A DNA stretch of 64,000 nucleotides from Diabrotica undecimpunctata (taxonomy: Eukaryota > Arthropoda > Insecta > Coleoptera > Chrysomelidae): the NCBI RefSeq assembly GCF_040954645.1, contig NC_092810.1:74488660-74552659 (forward strand). The letters are read 5' to 3'. Both the position numbers and the translations under genes were made by a program. The notes below the pieces were generated by a model. The model was not told where the DNA came from. It worked only from the letters and a program-made list of their open reading frames with translations, and did no database searches. Below are positions 35,040 to 46,329 of this stretch, piece after piece; within the stretch, counting starts at the first letter, position 1; each line of letters begins with the position of its first letter.

Positions 35040-36105
35040 AGATGTGTTTCCAAGAAAACTCATTTTTCCACTGCCCAACCAGCTCAACTTAGTCTTCTGA
35101 AGCAATGAAAGATTTGGACCCAATCGAGTTTGTCCAACACACAATAAGTCATAAAATATATCCACTCCTAAGAGAAGATCAATCTTTCCAGGTTTATGAA
35201 ATCCTGGATCTGCCAATCGAAGATGTTTCGGAATATTCAACCTTGTTGTAGGTATATTCTAACCGGGGATTACTCCAGTAATTTGTGGAACTATTAAAAA
35301 GTTCCTGCTAAAGTTCTACTGACTTCCTAGGCAAGTTTAACCGCTTTACCACTTTTTCACTTATTAAATTGGGTTGGGACCCAGAATCTAACAGTACTCT
35401 GCATGTACAAACTTTTCCATTCCCATCAATTATTTGATTTAATGCGGTTGATAACAATACCTCTCCAGGAACCGCAGATCCATTTTCCAACCAGACAGAA
35501 TTAACACTAAGTGACATATTATTTTTGATGGTCTAGCAAAACTGGTCTAGATTAATTGCCATTATTAACAGAGGCAGTGGCATATTCTTCGCAGACCTGT
35601 ATAGGAGAAAGCTGACCAATATCTTCCTGATAACCTACTCCAGTAACATCATTATCTTCCCCTCCACTAACGTAATCCAGCAGTGTGTTTTGTTTCCGCC
35701 CACATTTACTGCAGCTTCCAGATTGACAGTTTTTACTAACATGATTAGTTTTTTGCAAACAATTTAAACATAAGCCCAATTTTTGTGCTTGTTTATATCT
35801 ACTATAAGTGTTTAATTTCAAAAAACTAGTTAAACAGTTATAAATAAAATGTTTTTCTTTACAATAGAAACAAGTGGAAGTTGTTTCTACTGCCATTAAT
35901 ATTTTATTTGATTTATTTTTCCAATTGGGTTAAAAAATTTTCCCTGTACTATGAACTGTGTTCTTTTCTTTTCTCATCCTCTTAATATTTTTTAAGCTAT
36001 CTACTCTATTTCTTAAAAATCTTTAAATTGGTCTAGAGTTGCTAACTCTTTTTTAGGTCTAATTTCTTCCCATTTACTGAATGAAAATTGATCTAACTTG
36101 TTTGA
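35040..36105 (-). pseudogene. BEL/Pao gag zinc knuckle and protease, 5' part of the nested BEL
   Basis: From 36105 the minus strand gives LDQFSFSKWEEIRPKKEL, then TSTCFYCKEKHFIYNC and LCLNCLQKTNHVSKNC and CSKCGRK, the BEL zinc knuckles. After a break, the protease reads CRVLLDSGSQPNLISEKVV with its DSG active site, then KIDLLLGVDIFYDLL and LQKTKLSWLGSGKM. The BEL sequence resumes at 27544 across Gypsy-1, so this and the 25310-27544 parts are one element. The 5' LTR is not present: the element stops where a LINE fragment starts at 36108. Confidence 0.85.
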
Positions 36106-36107
36106 AA

Positions 36108-37050
36108 TTAAATGTTTGTCACTTGTTTGCCTATATCATTTCTGTTTTCGCTTCCAAAAGTTCCCAATATTATTTCAGAGGGGCCTTCCTTAGTGCCTAT
36201 TTTGGTGTGGAAATCGCCACCTATTATTAAGAAATGGCAATGATTTTCCTTGATTTCACAGGATATTTGAATGTAGAATATTTTAACTTCTTCGTCTGGT
36301 TTAAAATTTTGCTCTTCAAATATTGAGGTATTTTGTATAAGTTTAAGTATCCAACTGAGTTTTCCAAATTCTGCCAATGTAAGTCTTACTCTTCTAGTGA
36401 TTTTCGCACTTTGGTTCTCGTTGTCAAGTTTTAGAATTTGGTCTAGGTAGATGTATTATTGGACTTGTTTTATGTCATTGCCATTTTTTATAGTTATACA
36501 TCTAGGATTGTCTTCGTTTCTCATTGTTATTTTTATAGGATTTTTATTTTCATCTAGTTATACTATCACATCTCGATATTGTCAAATACAATTTCATAGT
36601 CTACGAAGGCAAGAAATACGAGTAGTTGATATTTATTTGCCTTCTCTATCAATATTCTTATTGTCAGCAGATGGTCTGATGTATATTGTTTGGGGAAGTG
36701 CATCTTGTTCTGCCGATTATTTTTGTAAGTCAACCGATTGTTAATAATTCTCACAAACAATTTGTACACTTGACTGAGTAACGATATAGATCTATAATTA
36801 TTTAAAACACATTTGTCCCCTATTTTGTGAATTACTAGACTTTTGTTTGAGTTTTTAGTAATTTTGCAATTATGAAGACTATGCTCTCTATTAAAAAGCT
36901 CCGTTAGTATTTGAATTATTATGATCTTGTTTATTTTCAAATTCTCGACAATTATATCGTCGTGTCCTGTAACTTTACTATTTTTTATCTCTTTCAAAGA
37001 TATTTCGATTTTGAATCTCTCTATATTTGGTAGTATCTCTGATCCCACGT
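36108..37050 (-). pseudogene. RTE/Jockey-like LINE fragments, RT followed by endonuclease
   Basis: The minus strand from 37048 reads LKEIKNSKVTGHDDIIVENL, NYRSISLLSQVYKLFVRIIN and LLVFLAFVDYEIVFDNIEM, an RT N-terminal half. Near 36470-36380 a trace of the post-RT region appears (ARITRRVRLTLAEFGKLSW, with frame breaks). From about 36300 it becomes HFLIIGGDFHTKIGTKEGPS and ILGTFGSENRNDIG, an APE endonuclease that normally precedes RT. The order is therefore rearranged: two copies fused, or one copy with an internal duplication and deletion. Confidence 0.72.
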
Positions 37051-37239
37051 TTTTATTTTTCTTCTGGCGTTCTTATTTGTTGATACATTAATCTGCTTTG
37101 GAAAAGTACAAAATTTTGTAAAAGTCTTATCTTTATTTTTGGTCCTTTGTTATTTTATATTTGTCATTCCCTTCCTTATTATTGGTGTATTTATATGGTG
37201 TCTTTATTGTCTTATTATTGGTATCTTTTATGCATTATA

Positions 37240-39989
37240 TTAATGCATATATGCAGCTGAAAGAACAACCACAAAAGGAATACCAAGAATGTAAGAAAAC
37301 ATTAATGGATCCGGTACCCAACACCATGTGTATTTACAAATTAACACCAGCTACAAAGAACCAAACCACTTTCTTACAAGCAAACAAAGAATCACAGACT
37401 TTGTCACAACCAAAAATATGCATAGATACATCTTCAATAATTGAAAGCAATATAAAAATCATGGAAGTTACTCATGTGAATAAAAGACAAATTTCTACCT
37501 CTCCCGAAATCCTTGAAATTGACCTTCCTCCTCCAAGTACTTAAAAACTTCTTTGAATGAAATAGGTGATTTTCTGGTAAATTTCCTTCACTCAGAACAT
37601 CCTGAAGTTATTGTTAAAAACTACTCAAATGAAAACGAAGAAATAAAAGAAATTTTAAACTTTAAATATGATTAAACACAAATTAAAACATATCACGAGA
37701 TTGAAGAAGAAATTTCTTCTGAACAGTCTTTCTTCTGACTATGAATCAAGTTCTCAAATAAAGAGTTAAAATGGCCAATACATTCATATTACAATGTAAA
37801 CTCAATGGTTATTTTATACATATAGAATCCATCAAACATCCTCTACACGAATATCGTCCATTAGTCATATACCTAGAAGAGACTTTCAAACAACAAAATG
37901 TAACATCAAAAAATATGTTGCTTTTCTAAGAATCCGAGTTGCTAGTCAAGCGGCGGGACAGCAATCTTCGTAATTGATCACATAGAATCAACTGAAATAC
38001 AACTTCAACTACAACAAACAACCTCGAAATAGTTGCAATGTCAGTCACCCAAAAAATAATATTAGACCATTTTAGCTGTCACAAAAACAGTACTTGGGGA
38101 GTAACAAAAACCAAAAAATGTGATAAGCTTTCAAATAATCTCATTGATAATTTAAATTTAGTTTTACTAAACACTGACAATTCCACTAGGTTCAATTCAT
38201 ATAATGGTGCATTTTCTGCCATAGATCTCTCTTTATGCAGTCTTTCGCTAGCTCCTTTATTATATTGGGACACATTGAGGTATTTATACATATTTATGAT
38301 AGTGATAATTTCTCTATCACAATAGCAATAAACAATAATGATAAATCAACCTTTTTCCAATTCACCAGATATGGAAAATAAAGTTAGCTGACTGGGATTT
38401 GTATTATAACACTCATAGAAGAACAATCATACAACCTTAATTAAACCAATGCGCAAACCAAAATCTTGAATTATTTAATAATATAATTATTTCTGAAGCA
38501 ACAATCGCAGTGGGAAAGACAAAACTGAGTAAAAGGTAGCCAGTTCCTTCGTGGAATAACGAAATTGCACAAGCACTCACTTTGCCTAAATATGCTTTCA
38601 ACGTTTACAAAAAACAAAACTAACGATAATCTTTTAATCGTTAAAAATCTCAGAGCTCTAAGCAGTCAATTAATCAAACAAGGAAAACGAGAAAGTTGGA
38701 AAAAGTACGTGTCTTTAATAAATCTTTCCACTCCCTTAGGCAACATATGGAAGAAAGTCCGTAGAATAAAAGGGACAAAATACTTCTGAGGTATAGATAC
38801 TCTATCACCTATTAACCAAATGCATTCAGACAAGGAAAATATTCCAGAAATACTAGCAAATATTTATGAACTCAATTCTAGTGATTCCAATTATAGCATA
38901 TCTTTTCTAAAAGGCAAGAAACTAATCGATTCTTCAAATATACAAACCACCGAGAGCGACAATCCACTAAGTAAACCTATAAGCCTTCAAGAATTAGAAT
39001 ATTTTCTAAGTGTAAAAATTTTGACGCCAGAACCTGATGATATTCACTCTTTTTTCTTGCGAAATCTTCCTCTGAATGCAAAACTAATGTTGGTTGATAT
39101 TTTAACAATATTTTTATTCACTATGACTTTCCTGATCTATGGTGGCAGGCAACTATAATCCCAATCCTTAAATATGATAAACCAAAAGACGATCGAAATT
39201 CCTATTGCCTAAGATCACTTACGTGCTGTACCTTCAAACTTTTGGAAAAAAATTAATTATCATCTTAAATGGTATCTCGAAAACAATAACCTAGTAAGCA
39301 TCAGACAAAATGGATTTGAACGGGTAGATCTACAAAAGACAATCTAATAACACTTGATTAAGCTATAGGTACATTTTCTGCACAATCAAACATTTATTGC
39401 CGTAGTTTTTGACATAAAAAAAGATTTTGACACAACATGGAGACAGCTTATAGCAAAAACACTTTAAGATTGGAATGCTCAAGGGCATATCATGCCCTTT
39501 ATTAAAAAATTTCAGACAACACGATATTTTCGAGTTAGAACCAATAGATTTACATCTACTCTTTTTAATTGTAATAAATAGTATTGTAAGTCAAATAAAG
39601 CTACCTGTATTTACTAGCCTACATGCAGATGACTTGGTCATTTATCTAAATACAAACAATGTAACTCTGGGATCACATATGTTACAAACTGCCTTACACA
39701 CAATTGAAATCTGGTCTCAAAACCCGGGTTTGATATACCCTGGTGAAAAGACACGTTATTTAATTTTTAGCGAAATAAAAAATTATCCTAATTTTCAATT
39801 GACATTAAACGAAGTTATCCTTACACAGATAGTAGAAATACATTGCATAGGACTTTCTTTTCGACGTAACTTAAAATGAGAGAGTCACATAAACAATCTG
39901 CAACGTTCTTTCCACGCCAATCCAGAATGAACCTACTAAAAATGCTGTCAAATACCTCTTGGTCCGACAACCATACTTACTCTATATAG
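37240..39989 (+). pseudogene. LINE (I/Jockey-like), ORF1 end and ORF2 5' part, decayed
   Basis: 37240-37765 is the C-terminal end of an ORF1 (LTPATKNQTTFLQANKESQ), with stops. ORF1 ends with TAA directly followed by AATG at 37766-37775, the ORF2 start (MANTFILQCKLNGYFIHIES). The endonuclease is decayed. The linker shows NIWKKVRRIKGTKYF and LTPEPDDIHSFFLRNLP (38730-39060). The RT catalytic region reads FTSLHADDLVIYLNTN (ADD box, about 39620) and LIYPGEKTRYLIFSE. Many stops. The element is split at 39982-39989 by the hAT-like insertion and continues at 42386. Confidence 0.8.
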
Positions 39990-40269
39990 CTGTGGCGCAC
40001 CCAGGGGGGGGGGTTGGGGGTTAAAATTCCCCCAGGGCATATAAAACAATATATAAAGAATAGTAGAAAATGTAACTTGTCTTTCACACACAATATAAAA
40101 AATCCAAAACGCTGATTAAATAATTAAATTGCCACTTTAAATATGTAGAACACAGTAATTATTGTATAAATACAGAATAATTATTAATATTTTTCATTAT
40201 ATTTAGATATAGATACCTAATCCTTATTATGAAAAGCTTATGAAAGGCTTATGAAAAAGTAGACAAAAC

Positions 40270-40790
40270 GAGTCTGTTGCGACTAGTATGCGCCTACAGG
40301 ACTGTATCTGCGGCAGTCTTGTGGATTATCACGGGTTGTATTCCTCTGCATGTGTTAGCAGTAAAAAAGAGACATCTCCAAGAGAGAAGAAAGCATTTGA
40401 CAAAAGCTATCAAAAAAAAGAAGAAAGGAAAAGATCAATGAAAAGATGGCAAGAAGAGTGGAACAACAAGGAAAATGTTGCTCAGTGGACCAAGATGCTG
40501 ATCCCGAGCCTAAGGGACTGGGTAGATTGTCTGTTTTAGGGCGTATCTTCATAGGTTCATAAAGACAGATGCAGATAACTGCCTATACTGCGAATATGCC
40601 GACATTGGTACTCATACAATCCTGGAGTGTAATAGATGTACAGTGGAGAGAAACAGAATGTATAAAGAAATAGGTATGAACCCTGTGACTGTAAGAGAGA
40701 TGATCGTGAAGATGACAGGAAATACGGAGGGATGGAATAGTGTTCACAATTACATCCGAGCAGTCATTAAAAAGAACGAAGAAGAATAGA
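40270..40790 (+). pseudogene. R1-like LINE 3' end (ORF2 C-terminus)
   Basis: Reads AYRTVSAAVLWIITGCIPLH (about 40287-40345, interrupted frame), then RWQEEWNNKENVAQWTKMLI and, after a frame change, NCLYCEYADIGTHTILECNR and ERNRMYKEIGM and VREMIVKMTGNTEGWNSV. This is the cysteine/histidine C-terminal domain of R1-clade ORF2. Only the last about 170 codons remain. Confidence 0.78.
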
Positions 40791-40825
40791 AACACCAACC
40801 GGGCCAACGACAGAGATAAGATCTA

Positions 40826-42111
40826 ATTACTATTTTAATGGGAATAAGTCGCAATTGAAGGTTAAAATAAGTTTATTGACGTTTAAATTTTTGATCTTTG
40901 ATATTGCACTGATAATTTGTTTATACTCCAATAATTAATAGAAAAAAGAATAGCGGTTGGTACCGAAGTACATCTAGCCTTCATCGACCTAGAAAAGGCG
41001 TATGATACAGTTCCAAGACTTAAATTGTGGCAAGCTATATACAACAACTCGACATTAGTCCATACCTTTTAGACATAATCACAGAAGTATACAGGAATAA
41101 CACTACTTACCTAAAAATCGGAAATTGACTATCAGAGCCAATCAAAGTAACTAAAGGACTAAACCAATGATGCAGTATGTCACCCTTACTGTTTAATTTA
41201 TATATTGAGGCAGTCCTCCAAAATTGGAAAAACCACTGCCCGGGAATGGGAATCCCCATAGGAAATGGCGTACTGTTCTCCCTGAACTTTGCGAATGACC
41301 AAGTCGTCCTATATCAAGATTCTTATGATCTAGAATTTATGATAAAGCGTCTATACAGAGAATATGTAAAATGGGGGTTACAAGTCAGCATGAAGAAAAC
41401 AGAATATTTAGTTATCAATTCAGATGCAAGGTTTGAAGTGTTGATAGACGAAAACGTGGAAATCAAACAAGTGGAAAAAATTAAATATTTAGGTCCACTC
41501 ATTGCTAAAAACGGCTTGGGAGAAACCGAAATTAAACACGAATTAATCAGGGACGTAAAATTGTAGGATGTCTGAACTCCTTGTGGTGGGATCACAACAT
41601 TTCCAAAAGAAACAAAAAAAGAATAGGGCAAACCATGGTTGAATCAGCTCTTTGTTATGGCTCTGAAGTATGGACAATTATTGCAGACCTGAAGAGAAGA
41701 TTGTTGGCAGTTGAAATGGATTATTTGAGAAGAAGTGCTAGAACATCATCAAGGCAGGAAAGGAAGACCAAGCTACAGAAACGGTCATTGACAGAATAGA
41801 AAGAAGAGGTTCAAAATGGTTGGCCCTTGACCCAAAATGGAACTTCACAAATGGAAGCCCCCTGGAAGAAGAAAAAGAGATAGACCTCGACACTCATGGA
41901 ATAAAGGAATTAGAAGAGCGATGGAATCGAGAAATTTGGAGGAGGAGTATGCCTTGGACCGGGAGGATTGGCGGAGGAGAACGGGAATACGGCGATAGCC
42001 GTCTCCAAAATGTATTGTATTAACAAGTTTACACAAACCTTCAATTCTGGCTTATTCCCATTTAAATAGTAATTACTTTAAAATGCCACAAGAAAATAGC
42101 TTCAGAACAAT
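40826..42111. repeat. Inverted-end repeat carrying an RTE fragment, flanked by 12-bp duplication
   Basis: agataagatcta occurs on both sides (40814-40825 and 42112-42123). The left interior starts tactattttaatgggaataa and the right end, reverse-complemented, has tactatttaaatgggaataa followed by agccagaattgaagg, so the ends are inverted copies. The same end sequence forms the palindrome at 12671-12860. The body is the RTE fragment listed separately. The duplication may be its target site duplication. Confidence 0.6.
40930..42022 (+). pseudogene. RTE retrotransposon, RT and C-terminal tail
   Basis: Starts inside RT with VHLAFIDLEKAYDTVPRL (motif A), then FSLNFANDQVVLYQDSYDLE, in which the catalytic FADD is FAND, and LQVSMKKTEYLVINSD and KIKYLGPLIAKNG. 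After stops it gives GQTMVESALCYGSEVWTI and the tail ending GIRRQPSPKCIV-type sequence. 5'-truncated, with several frame breaks. Confidence 0.82.
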
Positions 42112-42385
42112 AGATAAGATCTAGATAAGAGAAGGCAGTGTTCCAAAAATGTCGTCAGCCTTACAGTGGCCCCTCCACTTTCGGAGTACGGTACGTGCGA
42201 CAGTCAACTGCGCACAAGTAAGAGAGGGTGGTTTTAGTTGGTAGGCAGGATAATAGATACCTGAATCTTTGGCACTGCTATCTTTAGTACTTTAAATTAA
42301 ACTCAAAATTTTATTGAGTTAAAATGGAGTTGGCATAAAAAAATTTCAAAACCCCCCCCTAAGACAAATTCTGGGTGCGCCACTG

Positions 42386-42840
42386 CTATATAGATCATTA
42401 ATACGAAGTAAATTATACTACGGCTGTTATACTAAATTAGACTAACAGACCAAAATATTACTATCATAAATGAAATACGGATCGCTGATCACAAAGTAAA
42501 TATCAACATACTCTACTTACGCACAAACATAATTTTAACAAGTAGGCTGCTCCGATGTGTACCAAGTGCAACACTCAATTAATAGTGAAACATGTAATTA
42601 TCGATTGTCCAGTATACCTACAAGAACGAAAGAATCGCATATGCCCGAGTGACAATTTAAAAAATGTGCTGACTTCAAATTGAACATCTTTCTCGTTTAT
42701 TAAATTATCTCAAAACAACCAAACTCTATTCCAAATTGTAAAGTATTATGTAATAATATGTATCTTATTGTCTGTGTATGTCCACCCGCTAATAACTATT
42801 AGCGGTTGATGTAGGTATATTTGTGAAAATAAAAAACATA
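42386..42840 (+). pseudogene. LINE 3' part, continuation beyond the hAT-like element
   Basis: Starting in the duplicated CTATATAG, codons read LYRSLIRSKLYYGC, a conserved block after RT in I/Jockey-like ORF2, in frame with TLYR codons on the left side of the insertion. Decayed cysteine-containing sequence follows to about 42660. The 3' end has a hairpin (ccgctaataactattagcgg, about 42788-42807), tgatgtaggtatatttgtg and an AAAATAAAAAAC tail. Confidence 0.75.
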
Positions 42841-43028
42841 TTTACAAATTTTATACAGAATTTATATTATTATTTATTAAAAATGGGTCTGCCTGTTTCT
42901 AAAATTTGAATTTAAACATACATATTTTTTGGAACACCACCTGTTATGACTATTATCACAGTAACACTATTTTCTACATTTCAGCTTTTTTTAGCTACTA
43001 AATTTGAATTTGACTTTATAAAACTCAC

Positions 43029-43257
43029 CTGTCGGACAAGCACAAGATTCCACCCACAGAGCTGGTTTCCCAGCAACTCCTCTCGAAGCTGTTTCTAATT
43101 TGACTTCATCTAGGAAACCTACCCCTTCTGGAGCGTATGTGCCTTTAATTTTAATAGCAGTCAAATTTGTTAATATGGAAATAAAAGATCGTGACGGAAG
43201 TCTTGGTTGCCATCCATAATTAGGGTGTTCATGGAGACGGAATCTGTATACTTGGCT
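43029..43257 (-). CDS. LanB2: Laminin gamma exon: C-terminal part of laminin IV-A
   Basis: The 229 bp exon begins in phase 0 after TATAG with SQVYRFRLHEH and ends at donor GTGAGTTT with a phase-1 glycine codon. It contains LTAIKIKGTYAPEGVGFLD, matching the conserved end of the gamma IV-A domain, and then VESCACPTG, which restarts the interrupted LE module. An AGAG at the acceptor allows a second, 2-bp shifted AG, but only the first keeps the frame. The downstream intron, 19.3 kb, is the largest complete intron in the window and holds the BEL/Gypsy and LINE/hAT nests. Confidence 0.92.
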
Positions 43258-43811
43258 CTATACAAACAAATCAAATTTAACAAAATGTGCTGTCAGAAAT
43301 TTACTACCGAAATATAAACTCTTAAACAATTACTTAAATTGTTTATTTAGCTAGCGGTCAAAAAAATATATACACACATAAATTGTTGTCGTTGATATGG
43401 TGAAAAATATAATAAAGTGTAAATAAAACGGATTTAATATATATTTAATTACATAGTTCCCAAAAAAAGGAAAAATAAACTATTAAACAATCTATAGTCA
43501 TATTAAAGTAGGTAAAAAATCTTTTAAAAGTATATAAATATGATATATGAAAATGGATAATACAGTCATCGAAAAAAAATCGTAATATAAGTAAACAATG
43601 AAATTATTTATTTTTATGGATCCGTAGCAGCGTAGTTACCATACTGACTGATGTGACATTAATGGTATGATATTGCTAATGAAAAGGTTGGACTATAATA
43701 AGTGAAAATCCCAACAATAATTATAATAATATTGATGAAAATATTTTAGGACCGTATGTTTTTATAAGAAGTATATGAATAAAGTAGGCATATTTTAATG
43801 AATACACTAAC
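43258..43811. other. Laminin intron between the two IV-A exons, no feature
   Basis: 554 bp, AT-rich, with no transposon recognised. Confidence 0.6.
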
Positions 43812-44391
43812 CTGCATACTCGGTATGGCATTCTTTTGAGCAAAAATAGTGTTTGTAACAGAAGCTCCCGATCCTTCCAATATAATATCCGTGGCTGTTG
43901 GTACTGCTCTGTTATCTCCAATTCGCAAAGTAAATTCTAAAAGTTGATTATATGATGCTCTTTGATCACCTAAAAATCTGTTAGGAGCTATGAAATACAC
44001 AGCTTCATCTCCTGTGGTATGCACGCCGATACTCTGACTGATAGGTTCATATTTAACTTCTATTTGTCTTTGATATTCATCTTCAGCATTCCATCTCTCA
44101 GTTCCTTTGAAAAAAGATGAGGTAACTACAAATTTTGAAAATTGTGAAGCTGAACTACATTGACCTGAGTGACCATAACAAAAACAAGGTGTACATCCGA
44201 AAGCATTTTCTTCATCCAAGTTGAAAAATCCAGGTTTACATTCATTGCATTGTTTACCCTCCACATTTTCTTTACATTCACACACTCCACTGTAGGGGTC
44301 ACATGTAGGTTGATTATTAAGCGATCCAGCGGAATAACATCCGCAAGTTTTACATCCTGATGATGAAAAGTCAAAGAAATTTTCTTCGCAT
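43812..44391 (-). CDS. LanB2: Laminin gamma exon: end of LE3, LE4, most of laminin IV-A
   Basis: The 580 bp exon lies between acceptor TTTTTATAG and donor GTTAGTG, ending in phase 0 after IPSMQ. It completes the Arg codon left by the upstream exon and reads CEENFFDFSSSGC, then LE4 with DPYSGVCECKENVEG, then the half-LE stub CTPCFCYGHSGQC. The globular IV-A domain follows, with the family motifs YFIAPNRFLGDQ and DIILEGSG. The IV-A domain is inserted between the two halves of an LE module, which is the known gamma-chain layout. Later downstream codons in the same frame are intron read-through, not protein. Confidence 0.94.
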
Positions 44392-44879
44392 CTATAAAAA
44401 TGATCTAATTAGTTATATTAAAGTTGAAAAAAAAATTCGAACATGTTTTAAAGTAAAAATGCTTTCAGGGAAAGAGTAAGTTGATCTTCCGAGGTCATAT
44501 ATGCAACCTAATGTAGTCTGAACGCTGCTTTCGCTATAAAAATTACAAATTTTTGAAACTAAAATTTAAATAGTTTTTTTAAACTACGTAATTGTTTAAT
44601 TAATACTATAAAGCTTTTTATAAACCTCTACACTGATTATTCGTGATTGAGTGGTCTGAAGTTAGATGAAAAAGACCTTCGCATAATTCAAAACCTTTAT
44701 TGGAACCAAGGTGATCCTTAAGATAGTTATAAAATAACACATAAAACGTCTGAATTCAAAGAAGTTTCGGACAAGTCAATGTCATGTCTCTATTGCTATT
44801 CAAATTTTACTCTGAATACGTATTTAAAGAAGCACTAGACGACGCCGAAATTGGTATACAAATAAATGTATTAATTGAA
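44392..44879. other. Laminin intron, no clear feature
   Basis: AT-rich sequence between the acceptor of the LE3/IV-A exon and the Penelope remnant. Confidence 0.45.
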
Positions 44880-45520
44880 CAATAAAACACTGAAAACTTT
44901 TGATTTCAACACTGTCACAAAATTTATTTTAAATTATTATTACTACAGCTGTTTCAGCCAGAGTGCGTTTCTCAAGTGATCTATTTTTGATATGTGGTTA
45001 CACTTTATAGTCTTTAACTGAATAAGTTGAGGAGAGGAGAACTGTTTGTCTTAAATTCAGAATTATGTGTACATTATTTAATTTGTTGATTTCCATAGAT
45101 TCTAATAAAGATAGCTTAAGGTCTTTATTTTAAATGTGAAGAATTTGAAATTTGTCATTTAAAGAATGATTATGGTCTAGAAGGTGAAGTGAGTACGTAG
45201 AATCTGTTTTTCTATTATTGAAAGCCCTTTTATGTTCTGCTATACATTTGGTAAAAGTTCTACCAGGTTGACCGATGTATGTTTTTGAGCAGTCGCCACA
45301 TTTAAGTTTGTATACACCGCTCTGTATTTGCTTTCTCTTTTGGCTCTTGTTGATTTTGATATATTTGCCGAAGTTGTTTGTTCTAAAAGCTGGTGTTATT
45401 CCTTTCTTTTTAATTTGTTTGGCTATTTTTGTTGATATCTTGCCTGTATATGTAATCGAAGTTACTGGTTTTTTTTTCTGAAGGATACCTTCTGCTCGAT
45501 TTCCATCAAATCACGATCGA
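44880..45520 (-). pseudogene. Penelope-like retroelement, 3' part with GIY-YIG endonuclease
   Basis: The minus strand from 45470 reads KPVTSITYTGKISTKIAKQI, KKKGITPAFRTNN and QSGVYKLKCGDCSKTYIGQP, then GRTFTKCIAEHKRAFNNRK and LHLLDHNHSLNDKFQIL. GVYKL...TYIG is the GIY-YIG motif and the CxxC just before it is the Penelope linker zinc site. The 3' end, near 44880-44930, has aacactgaaaacttttgatt-type repeats, usual for Penelope tails. The RT is missing, and it is not contiguous with the RT fragment at 12960. Confidence 0.82.
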
Positions 45521-45739
45521 TTCCATCACTTAAATATATCTATTAATAATATCAGATCTGAATATACGTTATTGAAGACTTATAAAATATACTAGACAGA
45601 GTAAATAATGTGCAATCAAAGCAATGTCCTCCTCTTCCTAAGTCACTCCTAAGTCCTCCTAAGAGAAGTGCCTTCTCTGTTGAGGTTGGCGATCAATATG
45701 GCAAATGCAACTAGCGAAAAGCAATGTAACTAGCGATTA

Positions 45740-46240
45740 ATATCCAAAACACTGAAATATTGATACTGAACAAGACCGATGGGAACAGTCACATTTATCT
45801 AAATAAAGTCTAACTAAAACAAATACACCTGTTTAGATACTTAGGAGTATCTAATAATTCCCTAAAAAAGGGGTAGAGATATGAACACTAAAATTAAATA
45901 TCATGAGAGGCGTAGAAGCCCTGTAAATGTGATCCTTTCGCAGAGTACGCAGAATATCATGGATACCAAATAGAACAAATCAACTTGTACTAAACTTAAA
46001 TATAATCAGAGAGTTAAAATAAATAAGAACGATTAAGAAAAGAAAGACCTCGTACCTGGGCCAAGTAATCAGAAATGAAAAACACAACTTGTTGAGAATA
46101 ATAGCTGAAGAACAGATAGGAGGCTTCAAAGGCCTAGGCAGAAGAGCAATGTCAGGCTTTGCAACATCAGAGCTGGCACAGCCATCAATGTTTAACAATG
46201 ACTAAGAGCGGCACAGAATAATAAGGACTAAAAGAAAATA
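45740..46240 (+). pseudogene. RTE-like C-terminal tail, decayed
   Basis: Reads HLFRYLGVSNNSLKKG (45835-45880), then RTIKKRKTSYLGQVIRNEKH, LLRIIAEEQIGGFKGLGRRA and MSGFATSELAQPS. This is the basic tail common to the RTE copies at 20385 and 46330. Frequent stops; no RT core. Confidence 0.75.
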
Positions 46241-46329
46241 ATTTCCTAATTATTTCCACTTATTCTATACTTGAGATTTTAGATTGTTTTGTACCGTTTG
46301 CATCCATAATAGTTTATTTAGAATTAGAC

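Larger units (their letters stand above)
39990..42385 (+). mobile_element. hAT-like element inserted in the LINE, with 8-bp target duplication
   Basis: The left end is ctgtggcgcaccc at 39990 and the right end is gggtgcgccactg at 42385, imperfect terminal repeats of at least 13 bp with one mismatch. CTATATAG flanks both sides (39982-39989 and 42386-42393). An 8-bp duplication and CAGTGGCG-like ends are the hAT signature. Poly-G/poly-C runs follow the ends (ccagggggggggg, cccccccctaag). No hAT transposase was recognised: inside are R1-like and RTE fragments, so it is non-autonomous or hollowed out by insertions. Confidence 0.75.

Noticed and set aside
37161..37544. Separate membrane protein gene at the N-terminus of the open frame
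   Set aside because: The hydrophobic start is AT-rich flank; the rest is LINE ORF1 C-terminal sequence.
44126..44374. Alternate-frame open reading over the laminin exon
   Set aside because: Frame shadow of the LE3/LE4 coding sequence, which has the cysteine pattern.
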